A DNA stretch of 64,000 nucleotides, taken from positions 2,542,001-2,606,000 of the forward strand of contig JADLSH010000193.1 in NCBI GenBank assembly GCA_016169945.1, written 5' to 3'. How positions within the stretch are numbered: the stretch's first letter is position 1; every line of letters starts with the position of its first letter. Below are positions 32,081 to 43,271 of the stretch, piece after piece. Under the pieces are notes generated by a model, which had not been told where the DNA came from, made no database searches, and saw only the letters and a list, made by a program, of their open reading frames with translations. Source of the DNA: Trachythela sp. YZ-2020. Lineage: Eukaryota > Cnidaria > Anthozoa > Malacalcyonacea > Clavulariidae. The translations under genes were made by a program, and so were the position numbers.

Positions 32081-33200
32081 AAGCATCTTCGACCAATTTC
32101 TTTGACATCGACCATTTCCAAAGTTGCCGAAGACTTCGTTCTGTCAAGGTACATCGCTCCAGCAGTTCTGGAAGTAATAGATTCCAACCAGTTTGGCGCT
32201 ATTCCCAAATCCTCAACCACTCTAGCGCTTGTCGCTATGATTCATGAATGGGCAAAAGCTACGGATGGAACCATCTGCGGCCGTGAGAATTATCTTATTC
32301 GATTATATGAAAGTTTTCGATTTGATAGACCACCACATCCTTCTCCAGAAAATCCGCAGTCTATATATCAATACCTTACGAAATATTTTGTTGGGCGAGA
32401 GACTTTCTTAGCTTACGGACAGGTACCAAAGAGTGAAGATTTCAAACGATTGTTAGTCCGAGTGGGGCTATGTTCCATCCGGAGTACCCCAGAGAACTAA
32501 ATTGGGACCATGGCTCTTTTTATTAATGATTAACGATTTAGAAGTTAGCGATTCACCTGCTTGGAAGTTTGTTGACGACAATACTATTTCCGAAACAATT
32601 CCAAAGGGGTGTACCAGTCAAATTCAACAAGGAGTTAAGGAAGTCGAGATCCGGTCATCCAAAAACAAACTACAACTCAACCCAGATAAATGTAAGGAGC
32701 TAGTTATAGACTTCAAACAGCATAAACAGCAGTTTGATCCAATACTTATCAATGACAAACCAATCGGTGTAGTACATCATGCCAAGATACTGGGCCTCAC
32801 GGTGTCGCGCGGACAAACTTCAGTGGAACGAGCATGTCAATGAAGTAATAAGAAAAGCCAATAAACGTCTATTTTTCCTGGTCCAATTGAAACGAGCCAA
32901 TTTCCAACCAAATACCTTCTTACCTTCTACACCACATGTATCCGATCGATTCTTGATTACGGGCTCAAGTCTTCCATTATATGCTGCCACGATATCTCCA
33001 GGAATCCTTAGAGCGTGTTCAAAAGCGAGCTTTGTCCATCATATTTCCAAAAGCTCCATACCAAGAGTGTTTATCGAACTCTCGCCTATGTATGATATCC
33101 GTTCGACGCCAGAAACTTTTAGTTCAATTACAACTCGTACTGTGGTAGCACGTACTATACCAGACAAGGATCATATTAAAAGGTATAAATTCGAGTTGAA
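32080..33200 (+). pseudogene. LINE ORF2 reverse-transcriptase fragment with frameshifts
   Basis: Frames read RPISLTSTISKVAEDFVLSR (the usual RT fingers motif), SNQFGAIPKSSTTLALVAMI, then after a +1 shift AAVRIILFDYMKVFDLIDHH (first catalytic aspartate block). Next LGPWLFLLMINDLEV and KFVDDNTISE (second catalytic block, FVDD in place of F/YADD), then NPDKCKELVIDF and HVNEVIRKANKRLFFLVQLK. The first ORF's middle section (32280-32480) is an out-of-frame reading of RT, not a new domain. Clade is CR1/RTE-like by eye. Confidence 0.85.
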
Positions 33201-33950
33201 ATAGGTAGCATAATAACACTAAACATGAAGCTCATGAATAGCAGTGTACCAGACAAGAGTAGATTCATGTATAGGATCATATTAAAATAGATATTCGAGT
33301 TGAGTTAAGGTAGCAAAATACGCTAAACATGCGACTCATGATGTCATAGAACTATACCATACAAGACTATTTTCATGTATAGGAGATCATATTAAAAGGT
33401 ATAAATTCGAGTTGAAAGAGGTAGCATAAAACGCTAAAACATGAGACTCATAGCATTATGCCAGACAAGACTATATTGCCTATATTCATGTATAGGATCA
33501 TATTAAAAGGTATAAATTCGAGTTGAGATCAGTAGCATAATATACTAAATGTGAGACTCATAATTATGTCATGGCGGTATACAAGACAAGACTATCAATT
33601 CATGGATATATAGAATCATATTAAAAGGTATAAATTCGAGTTGAAATAGGTAGCATAAAACGTTAAAACATGGGACTCATATAGAATATATTCATGAATA
33701 GGATCATATTAAAATAGAAATTCGAGTTGAGATAAGTAGCAAAATACGCTAAACATGAGACTCATAATGTCATAGCACTATACCAGACAAGGCTATATAA
33801 TGTATTATAGGATCATATTAAAAGCTAGAAAATTCAAGTTGAGATAAGTAGCATAATACACTAAACATGAGACTTATAGCACTATACCAGCTAAAAGCTA
33901 TTAGGTCGAGTCTAGATAAGTAGCACACTGTATACGTTAAAAGTGCACAT
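33140..33950 (+). repeat. Minisatellite of about 110-bp units, 8 copies
   Basis: Units share GGATCATATTAAAAGGTATA, AATTCGAGTTGA, GGTAGCATAA, CGCTAAACATGAGACTCAT and CTATACCAGACAAG. Core starts fall at about 33170, 33276, 33386, 33497, 33615, 33703 and 33812, with a degenerate last unit near 33895. The first unit overlaps the C-terminal coding end of the LINE fragment upstream. Confidence 0.88.
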
Positions 33951-34095
33951 ATGGTTATAACAAATAAGAAACGAACTCACTCGGTTCTGGGGTCAGAGAT
34001 AGGATATCGAACTAATGGGCATATATAGGCCAAGGACAAATCGATTAAATTTTGGTTAAAAAACGGGAAGAAACATTTAATTACATAGATTTGAT

Positions 34096-34644
34096 ATGCG
34101 TTCAATGGAAAACAAGTTGTCTCAGATCAATGATAAATATAATGATATGGAACAGTACTCGAGGGGAGAATGCATTGAGATTCATGGAATACCTCAACCA
34201 CAAGATCCAAAAGCAGAAAATACCAGTGATATTGTTGTCAAGATTGGTAATCTCATGGGAGTTAAGTTAAGCCAGGAAGATATTTCTGTCAGCCACAGAT
34301 TACAAACGAGTAAGAAATATAAAGGTGAAATATCTCAACCTGTAATCATAGCAAAATTTGTTCGCCGGGATGTGAAAGAGATGTATTATAGAGCACGCAA
34401 ACAACTTAAGAGTCGTACAACTAAAGAAATTGGATATACTGCAATGAACAGCATCTATCTTAACGAAAGTTTAACTGAGATGAATAAGGAATTATTCAGA
34501 GCTTGCATAACAGCTAAAAGGGAGCTTCAATATTCTTTTATCTGGACAAGAAATGGCAACATCTTTCTACGGAAAGATGAACATAGTGCTGTCATAAATA
34601 TCAGGAAGAAGGATGATATTGCTAAACTTCATACAGGATACTAA
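34096..34644 (+). CDS. LINE ORF1 protein (coiled-coil, L1-ORF1-like RNA-binding)
   Basis: A 182-codon intact frame from an ATG at 34096 (SMENKLSQINDKYNDMEQYS), a short coiled-coil with the DMEQYSR motif common at the start of this ORF1 class. GECIEIHGIPQPQ follows, as in the RRM-like fold, then ISVSHRLQTSKK and RKQLKSRT. The C-terminal part IYLNESLTEMNKELFRACIT resembles the C-terminal domain of Transposase_22/ORF1p-like proteins. Homologous ORF1 proteins bind RNA. The frame could extend upstream (34052) without a better start. ORF2 downstream is broken, so autonomous mobility is unlikely. Confidence 0.75.
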   Translation: MRSMENKLSQINDKYNDMEQYSRGECIEIHGIPQPQDPKAENTSDIVVKIGNLMGVKLSQEDISVSHRLQTSKKYKGEISQPVIIAKFVRRDVKEMYYRARKQLKSRTTKEIGYTAMNSIYLNESLTEMNKELFRACITAKRELQYSFIWTRNGNIFLRKDEHSAVINIRKKDDIAKLHTGY

Positions 34645-34870
34645 GTACATTATATATAAAGAATGAACTAACTCATTTTCGATCCCATTGTTGATTGCCC
34701 TAAATGTCTAGGGGTAAATAATCTTGATAACTCCGATTGCTTTAATATTGAATTTAGTGATCTACCTTCTCTTAGTATAATGTCTCCAGTATTAAACATT
34801 CCCCATTTAATGAATTTAGATGTTGACCTAAATATGGCTTCAGATCATAATTTTAATTACTACAGCTCAC

Positions 34871-37055
34871 ATGAATTCCATAGCAATTATGACATCATTG
34901 AATGCATGCTCATCTAATTCTAAATCATTTTCTGCTTTAAATTGCAGCATAAGAAGTTTGGCAGTTAATCATGATAAATTACTCCAGATGTTATCTGATT
35001 TGGATTTCTCATTTTCATTGATTGGACTTTCTGAGACTAAATTTAAGGTTGATAGGGATTGCATGACGAATGTCGACATACATGGATATAATTTTATTTC
35101 AGAACCTAGTCTTTCAAATGCAGGAGGTGTTTATATAAGAAATTTTATTGTCTGCTCTGAATTTACTTCGTCTCAACCAGACTATGAAGCCCTTTCGATA
35201 GAGATTCAATTTGATGGCATACAGTTTTTGTAATTCGGATCCATCTAGCATGTTTGATAATTTTTACTCTAAAATATCTGATGTAATTGACAGACATATC
35301 CTTTCCAGAAAAAAATGATTTCGATCAAAACCATGGATAACTCCAGCTTTGAAAGTATCTATCCATCCTAATAATAAACTGTACAAAATATTTTTGAAGA
35401 CAAAATCCTTGTACTATCATTCCAAAATTAAGTATTATCTTAACCATCTTTTAAAGGTATCTAAAAGACAAGATTACAATCACTTTTTTAGACAATATTA
35501 ATGATAGTTTGAGTTTGGAATGGTATTAAGCAAATAATCAATGTTAAACCTAAGACTAGTCAGAAAGCTGTTAAAAATTACTGTCCTCGCCAGATAGCTA
35601 ATTCCTTTAACAACTATACTCTGCTAGTGTAGGTAATAACCTAGCTAATGTAATACCCAACCTTAATAAATCACCTTTAGATTACCTAAAATCCCCTTCA
35701 CTTGACAGATTTTTTATATCCCCTACCACTTCAACAGAAATTGAAATAGAAATTTCCAAGCTAAAAACTGGTAAGGCTACTGGTCCCTTCAGTATTCCCA
35801 TTTCCGTTTTGAAAATTCTCAAAACAGCGATAGCTAAGCCATTAAACCTTGTTTAATATTTCATTCTCATGCGAAACTGTCCCGAGTAAATTAGCTAGTG
35901 TAATACCCATTTATAAAAATAAATCGCCATCTTCTTCATGTAATTACCGCCCAATATCTCTTCCTTTATGTGTAACAGATTGTTGGATTTTCTTGACAAT
36001 TTGGCTTCCGGGAAAAACATTCTACTGATCATGCTATTCTTAGTATCATTGACAAAATTCAAAGAGTAATTGATGAACGAGACTTTTCATGTGGGATATT
36101 TTTAGATTTTAGTAAAGCTTTTGATACAGTAAATCATAACATTTGGATTAATAAATTGGAGCACTATGGTGTAAGAGGATTGGCTAAAGATTGACTTATT
36201 TCGTACTTAAGTAATCGACAACAATCTGTCACCATTAATAACACTACATCGAGTCCAATCTGCATTTCGTGTGGTGTCCCTCAAGGATGAGTCCTAGGTC
36301 CGCTGCTTTTCCTCCTACATATAAATTATTCTCACCTTTGCTCTGATGTCTTTGATTTTCATCTATTTTCCGATGATGCTAATCTTTTCTATAGACATAA
36401 GAATCTTCGTACAATGCAATCTATTATTAATACTGAATTAATTAACATCCATATTTGGCTATGTGCAAATGAACTTTCACTTAATATAGAAAAGTATTGG
36501 TATTTTAATTGACTCTAACCTAAATTGGAAATCCCAGATTAAATCAATTATTAAAAAGATAAAAATAAATATTGGTATCTTATCAACCTTTACTATGCTT
36601 TAATTTACCCATTTTAATTTATGGTATAATAGTTTGGGGAAATACGTATCCAACCACACTCCAATCTCTCTATCTTTCACAAAAAAGGCTATGCGTATTA
36701 TAACATTTTCAAATATTGATGAGCATTCAAGTCCTATATTTAAGCTATTAAATATTGTTGAGCTGTTCGATCTCGCTACTCTGAATATTGCAATTTTATG
36801 TTTAAGTTTCGAAATCAACTTTTGCCTCCCGTTTTTGATACTTTATTTATCTCAGCTGATAAAGCACATAATTATAATACAAGAGCTGCAGCAAAGCAGT
36901 ACTTTTATCTGCCTAAAGCAAGAACAAATTATGGACTCTTCAATAACAGATTTAGATGCCCAAAAATATGGAATTCAATTTCGGAAGAAATTAAATTATC
37001 TTCGTTACAACAATTTAAGAGAAAATTAGAAGATGAATTTGTATGTAAGTACTAA
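34871..37055 (+). pseudogene. LINE ORF2 (endonuclease + reverse transcriptase), broken
   Basis: The endonuclease N-terminus shows ALNCSIRSLAVNHDKLLQML and SLIGLSETKFK (the ET of the APE-type active site). The rest of the endonuclease is deleted near 35235. RT shows [61 protein letters not shown] (catalytic SDD), then RNQLLPPVFDTLF and CPKIWNSISEEIK at the C-terminus. Several in-frame stops are present, for example after RGLAKD and within PQG-VLGP. Confidence 0.85.
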
Positions 37056-37569
37056 TTTCCTGGCTTTTCTACTAAGCAATTTTTTATTATTATTTGATTG
37101 GTCAATCATTTCTCAATTTCTATCTGATGATGCTCAATTAATGGTCATGTGATAAACATGGTAAAAAATTATTTTTCTATATGTTGCATGACTACTGATT
37201 GACTATTAATTTATAAATATTTCTATATAGCGCTTCTCAATATTGAATTATATTGCAATATGTGATCGACAGTTTTGTACATTTCTGTAGGAAGTAATAT
37301 AGAATTGTCGGTTAAACAAGGTATATTTTTTGTTTGCTTGTATTTTTGTTGTACTTACTGTGTGCATAAGTTCCGTAATATATAACTATATCACGTGCTC
37401 ACTTAAAAATTTGTTTAATTATTTTTGGCAATCTAGCTTTCAGGAATTTTTAGCAATAGCTATTTCTGAGAGCTAGTACCCATTTTTACTATGTATTTCG
37501 TAATTCTCATAATTTTGTAATAACTTAAAAATGGTACAAATACATTAAATTATTGTTGTTGTTTCTTTC

Positions 37570-38340
37570 GCGGGCGGAAGACAACTAAATGCATGATTAG
37601 TTCACGTGATTTATGCATGAACGTTTAGGCTTAATTCGCTGGCGGAAATATGAAGTCTCTGACTTTTTGCGTAAGTAAATCCCTCGTAATTATAGCCGCA
37701 TGTTTTTAAGATAACGCTCGATAATCTGTTCACAATTGTAAGTTCAAAGTGGCTTGTTCACAGTTTCTAGATTTCTAGCTTCGTATGAAGAAGCCGATAT
37801 TAAAATTATATTTACAATTTTAAAACAAAACTGCTCAAACCTATTTATACTGATCCAAATTCAGCGTGGTTTTTTTTCTATCGGCTTGTACCTTCTATAG
37901 CAATGACGCATTTGATACCCCCTAAAATCTACTGCGGAGAAAAGAGCTAAATAGCACAATCGCTTTAAATTGTTCCTCTTAAAAGTTCACTAAAGCCACA
38001 CTTTCAGTTGGTCTAGTTTCCAACAGAAGGAAACCAGCGCACCTTAAAAAATTACCTGAGGAGTTTGAAGAGTGAAATCGGAAGTACCCTCCGCATTTCT
38101 GATTTCTAACATTTTGAGACTGTTTTACAGATTTCGTACGTAAAAGAGAAGGTCGCGGCACTTTCATGTCTATCAGTCTATGTCTATGTCTACTTTAGAT
38201 CCAGTATACCTGATATGAAACCTAATATACCGCTCTGATGTACTTCCAAATGAATGATGTGACTATTGCTATTTCCGGATACTAAGAATGGTCAATTTCA
38301 TGGGGAGCGTGCAAATACCTCCAAGATGATTGGAAATCTT
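37570..38340. other. Gene-free stretch, nothing recognised
   Basis: AT-rich. The small minus frame at 37979-38167 has no recognisable signature and no splice context. Confidence 0.5.
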
Positions 38341-38350
38341 ACTTTGTTAT

Positions 38351-38667
38351 CAGGGCCTTTTTAATAAATCGTTAGTGGGGGGCATCATTGAAAGGGGACG
38401 TAACAAGTAGGTGGTGTATTACAGGAGCGGGAAGGTGAAGGGACGTCTGGGGTCCTCCCCCAGAGACAATTTTTGATATATCCCATCTAAACGGAGCAAG
38501 GTTTTGTTGTGAGAATACCATAACTTTCCTCTAAACTCAGAATAAATAAATTTATATTTTGGACAAAAGTGACCTTCGCTGGGGAGGCCAAAATAGCTTA
38601 CTGTGGGGGCCAACATGGGGGCTGGAGGTCTTTGGCCCCTCCAGTGCATTAGTTAAAAAAGGCCCTG
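38351..38667. mobile_element. hAT-like MITE (CAGGGCC ends)
   Basis: The ends CAGGGCCTTTTTAA and TTAAAAAAGGCCCTG are inverted repeats. They are flanked by TTTGTTAT (38343-38350) and CTTGTTAT (38668-38675), 8 bp with one mismatch. The interior GGGGTCCTCCCCCAGAG resembles the interior of 3108-3480, so the two may be one family. Confidence 0.85.
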
Positions 38668-38874
38668 CTTGTTATTATACAAGGTGTGTTACACAGGGTA
38701 ATCCAACTTTAGCATGTTGTCGTGCGTTTTTTTAGTTTATATATTTACTTTTTCATACCAATAAAGATCAATCTTTTGGCTTTCAAATGATACCATCTTT
38801 TGTATCATTGCAACCAAAATAGCCAAATACGATCCGATTACAAATAGCCAATCCGCCACTCCCAGAATTCTTAC

Positions 38875-40035
38875 TTTTCGTTCCACCCACTCCGAGACCA
38901 CAAAATTTGTTCATTATATGCTAGTGATAACCACTGCCATCATAAAACACAAATGTTGTCTGTCGGTTAACCCGCACGTCTCGAGAAAATTGCTATTACG
39001 TATGATGACGTCATCTATAGGTGAGAAAATTAAATATTTGGGAAATTCGAAAATTCGACAAGACCATCAGATATAGAGATGCAGAAGTGCACTAAAAAAC
39101 TCTATTACGCCAGTTACTCCCGGTCACTCTTAACTGAGATATCGCTTATTGAGTTTTGAAAAATGTGCTGAGTAAGCATTTTCTATCCATTTTCAAACTC
39201 GAATATAGTTCACTGTAACGGTTTTGTTTTCCTGTCTGCAAGATTTTGTCACGAGATTGACTGCAGTAGAAAGGCTTAAATGTTTCTATCGCGATATTAC
39301 CTTGAATTTAGCGCTCCAATGTTATTAATAAAAAGGTAGATTTCTATGACTATGTATGAATAGAATCTGTGAAAAGAATCTTGTAAACTGTGAAAGCGAG
39401 AAAGAATCAAAATTTTCCTCACTAACATATTAAAATCAGTATCAGGAAAACGAGAACTTAGCTATACTTGGATCTATATTTCGCGCAAACGTTTGCTGAA
39501 AATTAAAGGTATGACCGCGTTTTACAAATCTAATTGTCGCAGTTTTCTGGTTCAACTCACAGAGTAATCTACCTTCTTTGAAGCACGTACTGAGACGCCA
39601 ATTCAAGATACTTTTACGTTGAAAACATTTGATCCCTTCTCCTGGAGTCGATATTTTGAAACAAGCTGCATTGACATGAAAATATACCAGTTTCAGTAAA
39701 CCTATTTAGAGTTTGAAAATGAACAAAACTTTTTCAAAACATTGGTCAGCGATATCTCAGTGACGAGTGAACGAGAGTGACCGAGAGTAATTGGTGTAAT
39801 AAAGTTTTTTAGTGCACCAGTGCAGCTCTATCTGATGGTGTTGTCGAATTTTTTAATTTCCAAAATATTTAATTTTCTCACCTGTAGATGACGTCATAGA
39901 TACGTAATAGCAATTTCTCGAAACCTGCGTGTTAACCGATTGACAACATTTGAGTTTTATGATGGCAGTGGATCACACAAACTTATAATGAACACATTTT
40001 GTAGTCTCCGAGGGGGTGCAACGAAATTTGTTTTC
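38875..40035. mobile_element. Long-TIR element (about 330-bp arms)
   Basis: The left end TTCGTTCCACCCACTCCGAG pairs with the right end CTCCGAGGGGGTGCAACGAA. Inner arm landmarks are TTGCTATTACGTATGATGAC / GTCATAGATACGTAATAGCAA and TTAAATATTTGG / CCAAAATATTTAA. Also ACCATCAGATA / TATCTGATGG and GATATCGC... / ...GCGATATC. The centre (about 39230-39690) is non-coding. No clear target duplication. Confidence 0.82.
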
Positions 40036-40439
40036 AGTTGCATTTTGGCGAGTGGGGATGGCCTAAAATTGCCGGTCAGGAAAAAGGATTTCTCCACCAT
40101 TGAGAGTTGAGTAGTGCAAAGCTATTGACATTATTCTCATTTCGGATTCAAATTTACTAATTTTAATAAGATGGCGTAACCATGGGCTATTTATCAAGTG
40201 TTGGTAAATTTAAAGAAGGTTCAAATCGCGATTTAACAACGAAATTTGGTGGTTTATGTACTAGTTTCTGCCTGCCTGTTGTTTAGAAACGTTAGAAAAT
40301 TAAATTGATAGACCCTACAGGCTAATATGTGTTTATGCCAGTTCCTAGCCAATGAACTAAAACATACAAATTAAAGGCTTCGTAACTTTGCCATTCCGTG
40401 TTTGAGATATCAAAACCAATGGCTGAAATTCACCGGGGA
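40036..40439. other. Gene-free stretch, nothing recognised
   Basis: No open protein-like frame. It runs from the long-TIR element to a LINE tail. Confidence 0.5.
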
Positions 40440-40968
40440 GGGTGCAAAGCCTCCTAAATTGAAAGGCTACAATATGTTCAAAATACTGCCGCTAGAATTG
40501 TTTCTCAGATTGGTAAATTTGAACATATCACTCCAGTTTTAGTGGATCTTCATTGGCACCAATACATTACCGTATAGTTTTTAAGATCTTATTGATAGTT
40601 TATAAGACACGTAATGGCATTAGTCCTACGTACTTAGCTGACTCACTACAGTTTTGTAAATCCTCAAGATCATTGCGATCTGTATCTAATGGACTTTTAT
40701 ATCAGCCAAGAACTAGCTAGTACAAAGACATATGGAGATAAAGCATTTTCAAGTCGTCTAGTACTACCATTTTTAAGAAGTCTAGCTGCTAAAACTTACC
40801 TTTTTTCTAAATTTGTAAATAGCAAATCCCTACTTTTGTAGGCAATTTTATGTATTTAGGGAAATAGCTAGTATATTTTTAATTTTACAAAGTTATGTAA
40901 AGCGCCATGAACATCGTAATTTGTGCGCTCTATAAATAAAGTTTATTATATTATTATTATTATTAGAT
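40440..40968 (+). mobile_element. LINE 3'-end fragment with (ATT)n tail
   Basis: Starts with ERLQYVQNTAARIVSQIGKF and continues in shifted frames (VLVDLHWHQYI, YGDKAFSSRLVLPFLRSLAA), the C-terminal region of CR1/L2-type ORF2. It ends ATATTATTATTATTATTA at 40949-40966. Heavily 5' truncated. Confidence 0.8.
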
Positions 40969-41499
40969 ACTTATGTCAGTATTTGCGACCGTTTTGGTGT
41001 CATAAATATACTCCACACACTATTTACATTAAGCCAGATCGAATTGAAGCTATTAATTCAACATTACTCAATGAACGCGCGTCTATTTGATAATTTCTAT
41101 CGTAAAGTTTATAGAAAACTTACCATTCTCTGCACAAATATAGCCGAGACTTGATTAAAGAATTCTCAATGCAAACAATCTTCTGGTTCGCTCAGTTGAA
41201 CAAATTCAGGAAAACAGGCAGCCGTGTTTTGTCGCGAAAAGCCAAAAATGTATTCTAATATTTTGATATTTTGAAAAACATCGATCCAAAGTGCGAAATA
41301 TGAAAACACGGACAGGTGTGAAATATGATTTTAGACTGCTTGTAGTGAAGTGTTTAGATTTCCATACTCGTTGTTTATCATCAGCGGTGATAATGTACTA
41401 TGCAAATTTGATTGGCTGTGAGGAAATTGGAGCTGCTCTTGTTGGGTGGCAAACTTCTTGTTAATTGTTTGGCTTTGTGAAGATTTAGTGATAATGCTA
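40969..41499. other. Gene-free stretch, nothing recognised
   Basis: No frame, tandem repeat or inverted ends that I can support. Confidence 0.45.
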
Positions 41500-41559
41500 T
41501 GCGTTGTTAATTTTTGTTACACTGAAGCTTGGCACTTCAAGGTTGTTTAGAATATATTG

Positions 41560-41905
41560 GCGAAGCTTTATCAACTATAGTGTTTTTAGTGAAGCTAAAG
41601 CTACTACTTATATCAACCACATTTTGATTATTGTTCTATGGTGTGGAGCAACTGTACGTTGTGAATCCTTGAAAAGAAAACTACAGAAATTTCAAAACCG
41701 AGCTGCAATAGTCATTACAGGTGATTCCGGCATATGAAATACGCTCCTCAGATATTTAAAGGAATTAAATTGGAAAACGCTTGCGGAAAGACGAAAGGAG
41801 CAGAACTAAAATATCAAAAGCCCTTGCATGCGAATGTCCTGAGAAAATTTCAGATATATGTTTAAAATGTCTAATACGATATGAGTTAAGAAGTAATAAT
41901 AACAA
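41560..41905 (+). pseudogene. LINE ORF2 C-terminal fragment
   Basis: CGATVRCESLKRKLQKFQNR, AAIVITGDS and, after a stop, LKELNWKTLAERRKEQ. This is the LQNRAARVITG and WxxLxxRR pattern of CR1/L2-type LINE ends. Short and interrupted by stops. Confidence 0.75.
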
Positions 41906-41913
41906 GATTTTGT

Positions 41914-42026
41914 AGACCTAGCCAGGAGCAGTTGCGAAAAATGCAACTTAGGCCCTCTGGCAGGAATTGAATCTGCGGCCAGAGGGCCTAAGTTGCATTT
42001 TTTGCAACTGCTCCTGGCTAGGTCTA
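41914..42026. repeat. Palindrome made of two inverted SINE family-2 tails
   Basis: AGACCTAGCCAGGAGCAGTT...AGGCCCTCTGG at the left and CCAGAGGGCCTAAG...AACTGCTCCTGGCTAGGTCT at the right are inverted copies of about 45 bp around ~20 bp. The unit is the 3' tail of SINE family 2, so the structure is two SINE ends head to head. Confidence 0.85.
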
Positions 42027-42275
42027 CAAAAATGTATATATAATTCCGTTCGAGTATTCCATCTACCAACACCATTTACTATTAATCTTATCGAACGAGA
42101 TGCCGAGAAAAATCTTGACTTTACCCATACACCATTTACTGGCATCACTCCCATCCTATATACCGAACTTGCGGTTGACGCTCAGCTGGACTCTGTAGCT
42201 CAGTTGGTTAGAGCGCTGCACCGGAATCGCAGGGCCGCAGATTCAATTCCTGCCAGAGGGTCTATAAGTAAGCCA
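42027..42275 (+). mobile_element. tRNA-derived SINE (family 2)
   Basis: The body CGTTCGAGTATTCCATCTAC, GATGCCGAGAAAAATCTTGA and ACTGGCATCACTCCCATC leads to a tRNA-like segment TCTGTAGCTCAGTTGGTTAG...GATTCAATTCCTGCC (42188-42260). The same order recurs at 58680-59330 and, rearranged, at 62935-63150. Confidence 0.82.
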
Positions 42276-42299
42276 ACACTTGCGGCCGGTGGGAAAGAT

Positions 42300-43050
42300 G
42301 CAAAAACACATAAGTTAACATGGTAGACCTTCATCGCTGTCACTAGACTGGTTGAGCAATCATAAGAGTCAAACGCGTCACAGTCGGAATCATCTGAATC
42401 CTCGCTGTTTCCTTTACTGTTTCTGCAGTCACTGCATTTGCATACATCGGTGCACTTTACTTAGTCCAGATTTACGACATCAACATCGGTTGTTTTCACA
42501 TCCCTTAGTACATTTACAGTTAACCAACTCAAGAATAGAGACTTGCCGATTCTCATTAATTCCCCACCAATGTTCTGTGAAATTTGGAACGTTAAGAATG
42601 GGCTGTGTTGTATTTCTGCAAATGTAACACTGGTAAATTAAGCTGCTCGATAAATGTGCAACAACAGAGAATCTTCATTGGGTGGTAATAACTCTTCTTC
42701 ATATTTTCCAGCTTTGAAAGTAATGTACCGGACTAGATTCACATCAGACTCGCGTTCATACCCATACAGATGACATATATGTCCCAGTGATACGGATGCA
42801 CCTAAATTTGCAAAAAAGGTAGCATGCTCATCTTTACCTTTGCTACTTTTAAAGCCGTGGCCTTTCTTTTCCCATAAAATGAACTTGTACTATCACAACC
42901 TTAGATCACAAGTTTAACAATACAAATAGGAATAGAAAGGGAATTACACAAGAATGTTATGGCATATTGGTGGCACAGTAGTGCCTTTCACGTTGATGAC
43001 CGAATTTGCGATCCTGCAATATGCAGTTGTTCAAGATGTCTAATGTACAT
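42300..43050 (-). pseudogene. Fragment of a cnidarian-type repeat protein with tesmin/CXC-like cysteine motif
   Basis: On the minus strand shifted frames give GCDSTSSFYGKRK, HATFFANLGASVSLGHICHL, YERESDVNLVRYITFKAGKY, EEELLPPNEDSLLLHI and later CTDVCKCSDCRNSKGNSEDS. This order (GCDTTS block, a DVNxxRY block, LPPxxDxLxxH, then a CXC-type cysteine end) is one I recognise from a multicopy protein family in corals and Hydra, probably transposon-associated. Stops and frameshifts make it a relic. Identification is from memory only. Confidence 0.5.
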
Positions 43051-43271
43051 ATTCAAATGATGATTATAGATAGATAGATAGATAGATAGATAGAAGTCTT
43101 TATTGTCACTATAAATGCTATACTCAAAACACACGTCTGAGTTTACAGGTTTGAATTATATATGCTATGTAAGAAAATTATCCGCTATTTACAAATTGAA
43201 AGCTACTTATTAGCTAAAATATGGAAGACTATTATAAATTGTAATTAGATATTAAAGATTACGAAAGAATG

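Larger units (their letters stand above)
34030..37560 (+). mobile_element. CR1/L2-like LINE, nearly full length but decayed
   Basis: ORF1 (34096-34644) is followed by a partial endonuclease domain (34871-35233), a deletion, then RT (about 35720-36510) and the C-terminal domain (36600-37055). A 3' untranslated region ends near ATTATTGTTGTTG at about 37550. Frameshifts and stops break ORF2. Sense orientation matches the ADPGK gene. Confidence 0.88.

Noticed and set aside
32102..32500. A 132-codon frame with an apparently novel middle segment fused to LINE RT
   Set aside because: The middle is the RT catalytic region read in the wrong frame; the shifted frame gives FDYMKVFDLIDHH, so it is a simple frameshift.
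42187..42262. Possible tRNA gene (CTGTAGCTCAGTTGG...)
   Set aside because: The same sequence with the same degenerate anticodon arm recurs with conserved flanks at 59173 and 63000, so it is a SINE head.
41967..42326. 119-codon frame with LRPEGLSCIFCNCSWLGLQK
   Set aside because: Translation of SINE family 2; the same peptide appears at 59080-59325 because the SINE recurs.
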